Below, in pieces: positions 37,055 through 46,062 of a stretch of DNA of 64,000 bases. How positions within the stretch are numbered: the first letter of the stretch is position 1; every line of letters starts with the position of its first letter. Below the pieces are notes generated by a model. That model worked only from the letters and a program-made list of their open reading frames with translations. It did not search any database and was not told the origin of the DNA. Source of the stretch: Nordella sp. HKS 07 (GTDB lineage: Bacteria; Pseudomonadota; Alphaproteobacteria; Rhizobiales; Aestuariivirgaceae); contig NZ_CP049258.1 of assembly GCF_011046735.1 (NCBI RefSeq), positions 4,420,001 to 4,484,000 on the forward strand. The letters are read 5' to 3'. The translations under genes were made by a program, and so were the position numbers.

Positions 37055-39361
37055 ATGGACGCACAACCGACATCACATACCAGAATAGCGCTCATCGGCA
37101 ATTATCTTCCCCGCCGTTGTGGGATCGCGACATTTACCCACGATCTTCATCGTGCGCTCTCGATGTCGAAACCCGATATCGAGGCCTATGTGGTCGCCAT
37201 GACCGATCAGGGGCGAGCCTACGACTATCCCCCGGCAGTTCGATTTCAGATTCAGGACCAGGTGGTGGATGAGTATGTGCGGGCTGCCGAGTTCCTGAAT
37301 CAGGCGCGGTTCGATGCGGTGTCTCTGCAGCATGAATTCGGAATATTCGGAGGCGAAGCCGGCGGTCATATCATTGAGCTTCTCTCTCGACTTCACATGC
37401 CGGTCGTCACCACGTTTCATACGGTTCTCTCGGCGCCCACTTTGGTTCAGCGCGACGTCATGCGTGGCATCATCGATGCTTCCGCAAAGGTGGTCGTCAT
37501 GGCGGAGAAGGGGCGCGAGCTTCTTCGCAGTGTCTACGGCATGTCGTCGGATCGGATAGAGGTAATTCCGCACGGAATTCCCGATGTCGCCTTCCTCGAT
37601 ACACATTTTGCCAAGGCAAAGCTCGGCTTCAGCGGTAAGCCCGTCATCCTGACATTTGGTCTCCTTTCTCCGAACAAAGGCATCGAAGTCATGATCGACG
37701 CGATGCCGTCGATCCTCGAATCGTGCTCAGACGCCGTCTATGTGGTGCTCGGCGCGACGCATCCCAATCTGGTGCAGCAGCAGGGAGAAGCCTATCGCGA
37801 GGGGCTGGTGACACGGGCAAGAGACCTCGGCGTCGATGGTCATGTCGTGTTCGTTGACCAGTTCGTCGACCAGCCGACGCTTCTGGAATACATCTCGATG
37901 TCTGACGTCTATGTCACGCCCTATCTCAACGAAGCCCAGATGACGTCGGGCACGCTTGCTTATAGTTTTGGCTCGGGCAAGGCCGTCGTCTCGACACCTT
38001 ACTGGCACGCCCAGGAACTGCTGGCCGAAGGGAGGGGCATCCTCGTCCCGTTCTCTGATGCTAAGGCCATTGGCGCGGCGGTGGCCGGGCTGCTTACCAA
38101 CGACGTTCGCCGGCACGCCATGCGCAAGCGGGCTTATGCGACGAGTCGGTTGATGACATGGGCGCAGACCGCGAAGCGCTACCGCATGGTTCTCGACGAA
38201 GCGCGCACGATTGGTCCACCGGCCAGATCGACGCGTATCGAGCAGGAAACGCTTTGGCGCGCCGGATATCCCGTTCCTGAAATATCGCTCAGATACTTCC
38301 TGTCCATGTGCGATAGCACGGGCCTGTTGCAGCATGCCGTTCATTCCGTGCCTGACCGCTCTCACGGCTATTGCGTCGACGACAATGCGCGCGCCCTGAT
38401 TTTTGCATCGCGGCTTGGTAGCCTTGGCGAAAGTCACTTGTCCGAAAGGGTAATCGCGCGCTTTGCCGCCTTCATCCAACATGCCTGGAACCCGGATAGT
38501 GGCAGGTTTCGGAATTTCATGAGCTATGACCGGCGCTGGCTTGAGGATATTGGCTCGGAAGATAGCCACGGGCGCACGCTGTGGGCGCTCGGTGAATGTG
38601 CAAGGAGCGACACGGCTGCTTCACGTCGGCAGTGGGCGGCGGCGCTCTTCCGCACTGCCCTTCCGGCGGTTGAGACGTTTCAGTCTCCGCGCGCTTGGGC
38701 CTTCGCGCTTCTCGGACTGGACGCCTATTGCGCAGCCAATGCGGCGGATCAAGCCGTCACCACATGTCGTGAAACTCTTGCCGCCAGGCTGATGTCGTCA
38801 TTGGCCTCGGTCGAAACGGCGGACTGGGTATGGTTCGAAAACCTGCTTGCCTATGACAATGCGCGCCTGCCCGAGGCCCTGCTTCTGACCGGACTGGCGA
38901 CAAAGACGCCCGCTTATGTCGATGCCGGCCTGCGGACCTTGCGCTGGCTCATGACACAGCAGACCGCGCCTACCGGGCATTTCCGACCGGTTGGGACGGA
39001 AAGCTTCGGTATACCCTGGCAGTCGCCCAAACGGTTCGACCAGCAGCCGGTCGAGGCAGCGGCAACGATCTCGGCCTGTCTCACGGCATGGCGGGCAAAC
39101 AGCACCGGTGAGTGGGAAGTCGGTGCCATGCGCGCCTTCAGCTGGTTTCTGGGAGACAACGACCTCGCATGTCCCCTGGTAGATCTGGCCATCGGCAGTT
39201 GTTCGGATGGGCTTCATCCAGACCGGCCGAGCGAGAACAAGGGGGCGGAATCGGTTCTCTCATATCTTCTCGGGCTGACTGAAATCCGACGCTTCATGCG
39301 CGCCGACGCCGCGCCGGATCGCACCGAACAAGCATCATCGCGACTGGCGCTAAGCGCCTGA
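37055..39361 (+). CDS. GT4-family glycosyltransferase fused to an alpha/alpha-barrel domain
   Basis: A 768-aa two-domain protein. Residues 8-390 form a GT-B glycosyltransferase: IALIGNYLPRRCGIATFTHD at the donor-side start, VSLQHEFGIFGGEAGGH, VIPHGIPDV, ILTFGLLSPNKGIEVMIDAM (the GT4 nucleotide-sugar strand) and VTPYLNEAQMTSGTLAYSFG. Residues about 400-745 contain repeated helical hairpins (SHGYCVDDNARALIFASRLG, EDSHGRTLWALGECARS, WFENLLAYDNARLPEALLLT), as in six-hairpin glycosidase folds. No signal peptide is present. A mannosyltransferase is likely from the GH130, phosphomannomutase and ManC neighbours, but the linkage is unknown. AAGGA seven bases upstream supports the start. Confidence 0.85.
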   Translation: MDAQPTSHTRIALIGNYLPRRCGIATFTHDLHRALSMSKPDIEAYVVAMTDQGRAYDYPPAVRFQIQDQVVDEYVRAAEFLNQARFDAVSLQHEFGIFGGEAGGHIIELLSRLHMPVVTTFHTVLSAPTLVQRDVMRGIIDASAKVVVMAEKGRELLRSVYGMSSDRIEVIPHGIPDVAFLDTHFAKAKLGFSGKPVILTFGLLSPNKGIEVMIDAMPSILESCSDAVYVVLGATHPNLVQQQGEAYREGLVTRARDLGVDGHVVFVDQFVDQPTLLEYISMSDVYVTPYLNEAQMTSGTLAYSFGSGKAVVSTPYWHAQELLAEGRGILVPFSDAKAIGAAVAGLLTNDVRRHAMRKRAYATSRLMTWAQTAKRYRMVLDEARTIGPPARSTRIEQETLWRAGYPVPEISLRYFLSMCDSTGLLQHAVHSVPDRSHGYCVDDNARALIFASRLGSLGESHLSERVIARFAAFIQHAWNPDSGRFRNFMSYDRRWLEDIGSEDSHGRTLWALGECARSDTAASRRQWAAALFRTALPAVETFQSPRAWAFALLGLDAYCAANAADQAVTTCRETLAARLMSSLASVETADWVWFENLLAYDNARLPEALLLTGLATKTPAYVDAGLRTLRWLMTQQTAPTGHFRPVGTESFGIPWQSPKRFDQQPVEAAATISACLTAWRANSTGEWEVGAMRAFSWFLGDNDLACPLVDLAIGSCSDGLHPDRPSENKGAESVLSYLLGLTEIRRFMRADAAPDRTEQASSRLALSA

Positions 39362-39410
39362 TCGCTCCCAATTGCCACGCGAATGACAGCAAGGAGCTTC
39401 GTTCACGCCT

Positions 39411-40697
39411 ATGTTCCTGAACCGACAGGCGCTTTATCTGCGCCCGGATCCTTCAAGGGTCGTCGTGCGCCCGTTCAAGCCGGCGATCGAGCCGCGCGAC
39501 CTCAATCCGACGGACAAGACGCGCGCCAACCATATCGTCGATCGGGTGATCGGGCTCGATCCTGACGCGGCATCAGTGCAACTGGCGGACGTGCTGGAAA
39601 ATTTCAATGGCCGGCACCGGAACCTGCTGGAGACATTCGAAGAGCGTGCCGCCGAAATGGAGGATGCCTTGGCACCTCATATTGCTTTCAGCAAGATCCA
39701 GCGCCAGCTTGTCGGCGCCTATTTTCTTCATGAATATTCTTTTGAGGCGGCTGCCTTGTTCAATCCCAGTATTGTCCGAAATCCCGACCAGACAGGGGCG
39801 CCTGAGGGCGGGTGCCGCTTCATCCTGAGCCTTCGTGCCGTTGGCGAAGGTCACATTTCGTCACTGACCTTCCGCTCTGGATCGATCTCGGCGCAGGGCG
39901 ACGTCTCCATTGATCCGACCGCACGTCTTGCGTCCATCCCCAAGGTTCAAAACCGTTCCGCCAGGCTCGACGGCGAGGATGTCGAGGTCATATTCAAGCT
40001 CGATGGGCATTTGAGCGAGCGCGTTATTTTTCCAATCACTCTGTCCCAGTCAAATGGCATCGAGGATGCTCGGTTTGTTGAATTCGACACCGGCGAAGGT
40101 AAGATTTTCTACGCGACTTATACCGCCTATAGCGGCAGAGCCATCCGGTCCGAGCTGATCGAGACCGTCGACTTCATTTCCTTCCGCCTGACGCCTCTTG
40201 GCGGTCTGGCGGCACGGAACAAGGGAATGGCACTCTTCCCGCGTAAAATCGACGGCCATTACGCGATGATCGGCCGGCAGGACAACGAGAATCTCTATTT
40301 GCTCTACTCCGATGATCTCTACACCTGGGAAAGTGGCCGGGTCATCCTGAAGCCTGAATACCCTTGGGAATTCGTACAACTGGGCAATTGTGGATCGCCG
40401 ATCGAGCTCGAAGAAGGCTGGCTTCTCTTGACTCATGGCGTCGGTCCCATCCGGAAATATTCGATCGGCGCGGTTCTTCTGGACAAACAGGATCCGACCC
40501 GGATTCTCGCCAGAACCGCCGAGCCGCTTCTTCGCCCTGAGCCCGCCGAGCGCGAAGGCTATGTGCCCAATGTCGTTTATAGTTGCGGCGCGCTTCGCCA
40601 CGGCGATCAGATCATCCTGCCCTATGCGGTATCGGATACTTTCTCCAATTTCGCGACGATCAAGATTACCGCGCTCCTGCAGACGTTGAGTGGATGA
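39411..40697 (+). CDS. Glycoside hydrolase family 130 (mannoside phosphorylase type)
   Basis: A 428-aa five-bladed beta-propeller enzyme. GH130 members phosphorolyse or hydrolyse beta-mannosides. Typical blocks are FNPSIVRNPDQTG (blade 1, NPSIV), ARFVEFDTGEGKIFYATYTA, KGMALFPRKIDGHYAMIGRQ, NLYLLYSDDLYTWE and GNCGSPIELEEGWLLLTHGV. About 100 N-terminal residues (DRVIGLDPDAASVQLADVLE and following) are an added helical region. No signal peptide, so it acts in the cytoplasm. Its stop overlaps the phosphohexomutase start by four bases, coupling mannose-1-phosphate release to its use. Confidence 0.88.
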   Translation: MFLNRQALYLRPDPSRVVVRPFKPAIEPRDLNPTDKTRANHIVDRVIGLDPDAASVQLADVLENFNGRHRNLLETFEERAAEMEDALAPHIAFSKIQRQLVGAYFLHEYSFEAAALFNPSIVRNPDQTGAPEGGCRFILSLRAVGEGHISSLTFRSGSISAQGDVSIDPTARLASIPKVQNRSARLDGEDVEVIFKLDGHLSERVIFPITLSQSNGIEDARFVEFDTGEGKIFYATYTAYSGRAIRSELIETVDFISFRLTPLGGLAARNKGMALFPRKIDGHYAMIGRQDNENLYLLYSDDLYTWESGRVILKPEYPWEFVQLGNCGSPIELEEGWLLLTHGVGPIRKYSIGAVLLDKQDPTRILARTAEPLLRPEPAEREGYVPNVVYSCGALRHGDQIILPYAVSDTFSNFATIKITALLQTLSG

Positions 40698-42238
40698 CGG
40701 CGATGCTGCCCAAACCATACGCCAATCTCATCCCCAACACTCTGGCTTTCGAAATGATGCCGCTCGTCAAGCCGACGGGATTCCGGGAATATGATGCGCG
40801 CTGGTGGTTCGGCCATCCGGGTTCCGCTGAGCCGCCCGAGATCAATCTTATGGGCGTGCAGGCGCTGGGCATGGGACTGGGGACTCTGGTCCATGAATTT
40901 GGCGTGCAGCCGCATGTCGTGACAGGCCATGATTTCCGCGCTTATTCCATGGCGATCAAGATTGCGCTCACCCAGGGTCTGATGGCGGCCGGATGTACCG
41001 TGCACGATATCGGCCTCGCAATGTCGCCAATGGCCTATTTCGCCCAATTCGCCCTTGATATCCCGGTGGTCGCCATGGTGACGGCGTCTCACAACGACAA
41101 TGGCTGGACCGGCGTGAAAATGGGTGCCGAGCGTCCGGTCACTTTCGGGCCCGATGAAATGGCCCGGCTGCGCGACATCGTTTTATCGGGCAGCTACAAG
41201 TCGCGCAAAGGCGGCGCATATCGTTTCGTAGAGAACTTTGCCGACACCTATGTCGCCGACCTGACCCGGTGTCCTCCATTCAAGCGCCGGACCAAGGCGG
41301 TAGTGGCTTGCGGCAATGGTACAGCAGGAGCCTTTGCTCCCCGAATTCTCGAGGCTCTGGGTGTCGAGGTCATCACGCTCGATACCGAGCTGGATTACAA
41401 CTTCCCGCATTACAACCCGAATCCGGAAGACATGAAGATGCTTCATGCCATGGCGATGAAGGTGAAGGAATGTGGCGCTGACATTGCTTTGGGTTTTGAC
41501 GGCGACGGCGACCGCTGCGGCATCGTCGACGATGAAGGCCAGGAGATCTTTGCTGATAAGATCGGCGTCATGCTCGCCCGCGATCTGTCGAGGCTCCATC
41601 CCGGCGCGCAATTCGTGGTGGACGTCAAATCGACCGGTCTCTTTGCCACGGATCCGGTGTTGATTGCCCAAGGCGCCAGGACCGACTATTTCAAGACGGG
41701 ACATTCCTATATCAAGCGTCGCGTAAAGGATCTCTCCGCTTTGGCGGGGTTCGAGAAGTCAGGTCATTTCTTCTTCAACGCACCAATTGGCAGGGGATAT
41801 GACGACGGCATGGTGACGGCGATCGCCGTTCTCGACATGCTCGACCGCAATCCGGAAAAATCGATGGCCGATCTCTATCGCGAGTTGCCCAAGACCTGGG
41901 GTTCTCCGACCATGTCAGCCCTTTGCGCCGACGAACTGAAATATGGCGTTGTCGATCGGGTCGTTAACCGATTTGAACTGATGCAGCAGGCTGATGAACC
42001 GATTGCCGGTGCGCATATCAAGAGTCTCTCGACCGTGAACGGCATCCGCGTGGTGACGGATGACGGCACTTGGGGACTGGTGCGGGCTTCCTCCAACAAG
42101 CCGGAACTGGTCGTCGTGGTCGAGAGCCCGACATCTGAAGCGCGACTGCATGAGATGTTTCACGCCGTCGATGCCGTGCTGCGCGAGAATCCGGACGTCG
42201 GCGCTTACAATCAGACGCTTCAAGCGCCGCCATCCTGA
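40694..42238 (+). CDS. Phosphomannomutase/phosphoglucomutase
   Basis: A 514-aa alpha-D-phosphohexomutase that interconverts hexose-6- and hexose-1-phosphates. The active-site phosphoserine lies in VTASHNDNGWTGVKMG, the magnesium loop is FDGDGDRCGIVDDEG, the sugar-specificity loop is near KSGHFFFNAP and the phosphate-binding loop near VRASSNKPELVVV. ATG at 40694 overlaps the GH130 stop (ATGA). In this operon it links mannose-6-phosphate to mannose-1-phosphate for ManC, or recycles the phosphorylase product in the other direction. Confidence 0.92.
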   Translation: MTAMLPKPYANLIPNTLAFEMMPLVKPTGFREYDARWWFGHPGSAEPPEINLMGVQALGMGLGTLVHEFGVQPHVVTGHDFRAYSMAIKIALTQGLMAAGCTVHDIGLAMSPMAYFAQFALDIPVVAMVTASHNDNGWTGVKMGAERPVTFGPDEMARLRDIVLSGSYKSRKGGAYRFVENFADTYVADLTRCPPFKRRTKAVVACGNGTAGAFAPRILEALGVEVITLDTELDYNFPHYNPNPEDMKMLHAMAMKVKECGADIALGFDGDGDRCGIVDDEGQEIFADKIGVMLARDLSRLHPGAQFVVDVKSTGLFATDPVLIAQGARTDYFKTGHSYIKRRVKDLSALAGFEKSGHFFFNAPIGRGYDDGMVTAIAVLDMLDRNPEKSMADLYRELPKTWGSPTMSALCADELKYGVVDRVVNRFELMQQADEPIAGAHIKSLSTVNGIRVVTDDGTWGLVRASSNKPELVVVVESPTSEARLHEMFHAVDAVLRENPDVGAYNQTLQAPPS

Positions 42239-42293
42239 GGTTTCGGCGCTTTTAACCCGGCAAATCACGCCGGCCAAAAAGATAGGAAAAGCG

Positions 42294-43742
42294 ATGGCAA
42301 CTGCCAGGATAGTCCCCGTTCTCCTCGCCGGCGGCGGCGGCTCGCGGCTGTGGCCAGTCTCGCGCGATTCATTGCCGAAGCAGTTTCAGCCACTGGTCGG
42401 TTCGCTCTCGACCTTTCAACAGACGCTTCAAAGGGTCTCCGATCCGGATTTGTTCGAAGACCCGATAGTCATCACGAGCGAGGCATTCAAATCCTTCGCC
42501 AGCCGGCAGGCCGGCATCGTGGACCGGCCGGTCTCGCTCATCCTCGAACCCTGCCGGCGCGATTCAGCGGCAGCCGTTGCCGTAGCGGCTTTGCTGGTGG
42601 AGCATCGGCGTTCGGGATCACCCGTGCTCGTGCTCGCCGCTGATCACGTCATTCTTGATGACTCCCTTTTTCTCGAGGCGGTCCGCTCTGGACTTGAAGC
42701 GGCTGATGATGGGAAGATTGTCGTCTTCGGTCTTCCGCCCACGGCGCCCAAGACGAACTTCGGCTATATACGGCGAGGCGCGCCGGCTGGAGAAAATGAC
42801 GATGTCAGCCTGGTCGAGGCATTCTTCGAGAAGCCGACTCGTGAAAATGCAGTTACCTATCTCAACGAGGGTTATCTCTGGAATTCCGGTAATTTCCTGT
42901 TCCGCTCCGATGTGATGATTGAGGAGTTCGCCAGATACGCGCCCGACGTGCTTATGGCGGCGCGCCGCTCAATCGCGGCCGCGCAATCCGGGCGAGGCAT
43001 CATGCGGCTCGATGAACCGGCCTTTTCAGCGTCTCCAAAGATATCGATCGATTATGCCGTGATGCAAAAGACCGGCAATGCTGCCGTCGTTGCCGGACGC
43101 TTTCGTTGGTCGGATATAGGCAGCTGGGATGCGATCTGGGAAATATTGCCGCATGACGAGTGTGGCAACGCGGCATTGGGCCGGGGCATGGCGATACAAA
43201 GCCGCAATTGTCTCGTTCATTCCGAAGGGATTCTCACGACCGTTATTGGCGGCGCGGATCTCGTGGTTGTTGCTACTGCTGACGCCGTCCTGGTGTGCCC
43301 GCGCGAGCGGATCCAGGAGATAAAGGGGGTTGTCGAAAGGCTTCAGGGTGAGAACACAAGGGAAGCGAGTATGCATAGGCGGGACGTTCAGTCCTGGGGT
43401 TACATCGAGAGCGCTGGAGAGGGAGTGAAACGGATTGTGGTCGATCCCGAAGGAGTGGTCGGCTCACGTCGTCAAATGCGTCATTCCGCGCATTGGATCG
43501 TTATAAAGGGAACCGCCAGCACGATTGTTGGAGGTGTCGAGCGGACTGTCCGAGAGGGCGGATCACTCCATGTTCCTGGCGCAGCGATGTGCGAGCTCTC
43601 GAATTTCAGCAACGTCCCGCTCGAGATCATCGAAGTCAGGACGGGTAGGGGGAGCACTTCCGGCGGAGATGACATGCATCAGGCTGCAGAAGCCGTCGAT
43701 AGGAGCCGTAACCTACGCGCCGTCACGGCTCTGGTTCGGTGA
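42294..43742 (+). CDS. manC: Mannose-1-phosphate guanylyltransferase (ManC type)
   Basis: A 482-aa protein that makes GDP-mannose from mannose-1-phosphate and GTP. LLAGGGGSRLWPVSRDSLPK (about 9-28) with QF is the nucleotidyltransferase signature, FFEKPTRENA the sugar-phosphate lysine motif and WNSGNFLFR a core strand. The C-terminal cupin, which in bifunctional ManC is a phosphomannose isomerase, reads VVDPEGVVGSRRQMRHSAHW where the family has a QKHHHRAEHW metal site. The His/His/Glu ligands are missing, so isomerase activity is doubtful. AGGA six bases upstream supports ATG 42294. Last gene of the mannose operon. Confidence 0.92.
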   Translation: MATARIVPVLLAGGGGSRLWPVSRDSLPKQFQPLVGSLSTFQQTLQRVSDPDLFEDPIVITSEAFKSFASRQAGIVDRPVSLILEPCRRDSAAAVAVAALLVEHRRSGSPVLVLAADHVILDDSLFLEAVRSGLEAADDGKIVVFGLPPTAPKTNFGYIRRGAPAGENDDVSLVEAFFEKPTRENAVTYLNEGYLWNSGNFLFRSDVMIEEFARYAPDVLMAARRSIAAAQSGRGIMRLDEPAFSASPKISIDYAVMQKTGNAAVVAGRFRWSDIGSWDAIWEILPHDECGNAALGRGMAIQSRNCLVHSEGILTTVIGGADLVVVATADAVLVCPRERIQEIKGVVERLQGENTREASMHRRDVQSWGYIESAGEGVKRIVVDPEGVVGSRRQMRHSAHWIVIKGTASTIVGGVERTVREGGSLHVPGAAMCELSNFSNVPLEIIEVRTGRGSTSGGDDMHQAAEAVDRSRNLRAVTALVR

Positions 43743-43784
43743 TCGGCGCGTTGCGCTGCTGGCCGCTTTTCCGAGGTTCGGATC

Positions 43785-44120
43785 ATGACTCTTGCAGATC
43801 TTTTGCGAAGTGAAGCGGGCCAGATGGCCGCAACTCTGAAGAAGCACTTGCCTGGTGTCGTGGACGAGAAACGACGCTTGGAGCGATCGCAGCAACAATC
43901 CTGGCATGCCGAACGTTTGGCCCTTCTAACGAAGGAGGAGCACGCCGGCCTTAACGGACCAGCGCGCCTGGCGGCTTACAAGCCTCACATGGCAATACAT
44001 CCCGATTGTCCATATTGCTGGATGCTCGAGGGCAGGCACATGCCTCTCATGCCCGCCCTCGCGTCGCCGGGCACAGTTGCTTGCCCACATTGCGGTGGAC
44101 GCTATATCGAATGGCTTTGA
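43785..44120 (+). CDS. Small protein with C-terminal CxxC pairs, 111 aa
   Basis: GAGG eight bases before ATG supports the start. The N-terminal 65 residues are helical and charged (EKRRLERSQQQSWHAERLAL). The C-terminus has DCPYCWMLEGR and ACPHCGGRYIEW, four cysteines in two CxxC knuckles that could bind one zinc ion. It could be a small nucleic-acid or protein-contact module. I know no function. It lies 42 bases after manC and may be co-transcribed. Confidence 0.6.
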   Translation: MTLADLLRSEAGQMAATLKKHLPGVVDEKRRLERSQQQSWHAERLALLTKEEHAGLNGPARLAAYKPHMAIHPDCPYCWMLEGRHMPLMPALASPGTVACPHCGGRYIEWL

Positions 44121-44147
44121 CTTCCGGTTGCCGCGGAAAGCCCGGTA

Positions 44148-44348
44148 TCAGACACGTTTCTTGGACCGCTTGCTGGGCGGAGCCGCTTGGCAAAGGACTT
44201 CGATTGCATCCCGCGAATTGCTTTGGGCGGCGGCCAGTGTCCTGTCGGTACCGCTTTTGACTATTACGACGCCGCTCCGAATGGTCCAATCAAACCCTCC
44301 AGCGCGGCCTGGATTGATTGAACTCGCATATTTTACGCCATCCGACAT
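44148..44348 (-). CDS. Possible small basic protein, 66 aa
   Basis: AAAGG eight bases before ATG gives some support. The product MSDGVKYASSINPGRAGGFD continues to a basic end (PPSKRSKKRV). It starts five bases after the stop of the hydrolase remnant upstream. No domain is recognised and the composition is only moderately protein-like, so this may be a chance frame. Confidence 0.35.
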   Translation of the reverse strand: MSDGVKYASSINPGRAGGFDWTIRSGVVIVKSGTDRTLAAAQSNSRDAIEVLCQAAPPSKRSKKRV

Positions 44349-44352
44349 CCAG

Positions 44353-44631
44353 TTAGCCTTTCATCTTGATTCCAAAACTGACCATGCGCCCATTTCGGGC
44401 CCCAGGTCGAGGAATTATACTGCGGGGCTCACCTGCCATGATGGATTGGACCGACAATCCAAGGAAATCAGATAGTAAGTCGAGGTGGTCATCGAGCTCG
44501 GGATGCCTTGCCGCCGCGGCTAAGCTGACGGCACCGCCATAGGAGTGGCCTGCGATCGCAACCGAGGCTAGTCCTGGCGCGCTAGCGAAGGCGGCCGACC
44601 CAAGCCATCCGGCGGTAACTCGATCCGCATG
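44353..44631 (-). pseudogene. Alpha/beta-hydrolase remnant with nucleophile elbow
   Basis: A 92-codon open stretch without a start codon. It reads RVTAGWLGSAAFASAPGLAS, then VAIAGHSYGGAVSLAAAARH and PELDD, the strand-elbow-helix of a serine alpha/beta-hydrolase (GHSYGG). After PELDDHLDLL the sequence no longer looks like the fold and stops 46 codons later. It begins directly after, and in the same frame as, the stop of the gene upstream. It is a fragment, not a working enzyme. Confidence 0.65.
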
Positions 44632-44997
44632 TCAGCGCTCAACACCACTCTGGTAAACGAACCAAACAGGATTGAACGGCGCAAGCGCGTCTCGGAGTTT
44701 GTCCAATTCAGTTGCGGGGCCGTGAACCTCCAATCTGGTCAAGTCGGCGATGGTCAGCAGTTCCTGCAACATTGGGCCAACGTTGGTGAGATGCTCCAAT
44801 AGCCCTTCGGCGTCCACATAGGCTTCGCGGCAGAACAGGTTGTCGCCATTTATAGTGAAGTCGTAGTAGAGATTTTTTCTCTCGGTCGCGGTTTTGGAGA
44901 TGAACGCGGGGAGAGACGCTTTCACCGCCTCGAGCTTGCCGGGATGCGCGTTGAAGTATGGATGAAGGCTTACGCTATTGGATGGATGAGATGTCAT
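44632..44997 (-). CDS. Putative antibiotic-biosynthesis-monooxygenase-like protein
   Basis: A 121-aa single domain with the ferredoxin-like ABM/quinol monooxygenase plan. HPYFNAHPGKLEAVKASLPA is the first strand-helix, TATERKNLYYDFTINGDNLF and CREAYVDAEGLLEHL give the middle strands and helix, and RLEVHGPATELDKLRDAL the end. Conserved Glu and Tyr positions (YDF, REAY) fit the family. AAGGA eight bases upstream fixes the start. Some members oxidise quinols and others degrade heme or are not catalytic; the role here is open. Confidence 0.65.
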   Translation of the reverse strand: MTSHPSNSVSLHPYFNAHPGKLEAVKASLPAFISKTATERKNLYYDFTINGDNLFCREAYVDAEGLLEHLTNVGPMLQELLTIADLTRLEVHGPATELDKLRDALAPFNPVWFVYQSGVER

Positions 44998-45190
44998 CGC
45001 TTATATCCTTGGCTGAGCGTTTACAGGCGCGGAAGTCGGCAGGAGATCTCTACGCGCAGTCCCATGTTCGGCCGAGGGAGGGACGATCCCGCGACCGTGT
45101 CACAACCCCCGGACCCAACTCCGTCGCGTTTCTGCTTGCGGCATCGCAGTCTTGACCGGTTGAGTTTGAGAGTGCCGTCAGGTGCCGTGA

Positions 45191-45250
45191 CAGTCCATAG
45201 GTGCTGCGCCACATGACAGCTCTTTAATGTTGACAGCCTTAGTGAACGGC
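45191..45250 (+). repeat. 60-bp direct repeat, copy 1, upstream of a secreted-protein gene
   Basis: It matches 45914-45973 at 48 of 60 positions without gaps (CAGTCCATAG ... CTTTAATG ... TGACA.CCTT ... GTGA.CGGC). It ends about 100 bases before the 151-aa secreted protein; the matching copy lies before mepA. It contains TTGACA at 45230, a -35-like hexamer. A shared promoter/operator region or a duplicated small RNA are both possible. The 349 bases from 44998 to 45346 otherwise show nothing. Confidence 0.6.
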
Positions 45251-45346
45251 AATTCCGGGTGTCTTTGGAGAATAGTGCAGAAGCCGCCCCATTTTTTTCA
45301 TGATTCCCGCGCAGCTTGAGGGCATCTGGGGCACAGGAGGCGGGGC

Positions 45347-45802
45347 ATGCTAAAAGCGCTGATGGTGACGGTGGGCCTGGGTGTTATCCTTGTGGTTACT
45401 GGTCCTGTGGGAGCGGCCCACGCTGACACGCTTGTCGGCATCGGTCTTGGCGCCGCAAATGATCAAGGCCCATACTACTGGCCAGCTCGTAGCGGAGTAA
45501 GCTGCGGTGAAGGCCGGCGTATCGTGGCTTCGGGCGGCTTTCACAGCGTGAAACCCCTCGACTGCCACGGCAGTGAATATATTTATCGCGGAATCCGCGA
45601 CGACGGCCTGTACAAGATCACGCTACGATCGAGCAGCGGCCGCATTGAGGGTGTTGACCGTATCCGCAGCTGGGACCGTTATGGCTGGGATGGCAACTAC
45701 AACGGCGAGGATGACTATAGTGATCGTGGCTACGGTTACAGCGCTGATGGTTTCGGTAGTGGCGACTACGGTGCCGGTTTCGACGACGAGGTCGATTTCT
45801 GA
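45347..45802 (+). CDS. Secreted hypothetical protein, 151 aa, acidic Gly/Tyr/Asp-rich tail
   Basis: AGGAGG six bases before ATG. Residues 1-26 are a clear Sec signal peptide (LMVTVGLGVILVVTGPVGAA with AHA before the cut). The mature part has a core RIVASGGFHSVKPLDCHGSE, YIYRGIRDDGLYKITLRS and GRIEGVDRIRSWDRYG with a cysteine pair, followed by a low-complexity tail rich in Asp, Tyr and Gly (DYSDRGYGYSADGFG). Small periplasmic proteins of this kind are frequent in rhizobia. No function is known to me. Confidence 0.75.
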   Translation: MLKALMVTVGLGVILVVTGPVGAAHADTLVGIGLGAANDQGPYYWPARSGVSCGEGRRIVASGGFHSVKPLDCHGSEYIYRGIRDDGLYKITLRSSSGRIEGVDRIRSWDRYGWDGNYNGEDDYSDRGYGYSADGFGSGDYGAGFDDEVDF

Positions 45803-45913
45803 GAACAATATGGCAAGCATCAAGGCTCGCATTTCTTGAAGTTCAGATGATAGCCGTCCGCTCTTTCGCTGTTCGATGAGCCGCTGATCCGCGCGGGAGC
45901 AAAGATATCACCA

Positions 45914-45973
45914 CAGTCCATAGCCGCTATACCAGATGACAACACTTTAATGATGACATCCTTGGTGAGCGGC
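45914..45973 (+). repeat. 60-bp direct repeat, copy 2, upstream of mepA
   Basis: Partner of the copy at 45191-45250 (48/60 identical). It begins 112 bases after the secreted-protein stop and ends about 90 bases before the chosen mepA start. The TTGACA of copy 1 is ATGACA here. The shared position relative to two envelope-protein genes suggests a common control element. Confidence 0.6.
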
Positions 45974-46062
45974 ATTGATCGGAGTAAGCGCTTCGAGCCT
46001 CGTGCATGAGTGTCATTTTTCGTCGGCCTGTTGATTCGCTGGGGACCCTCGTTTTGCGGCAT

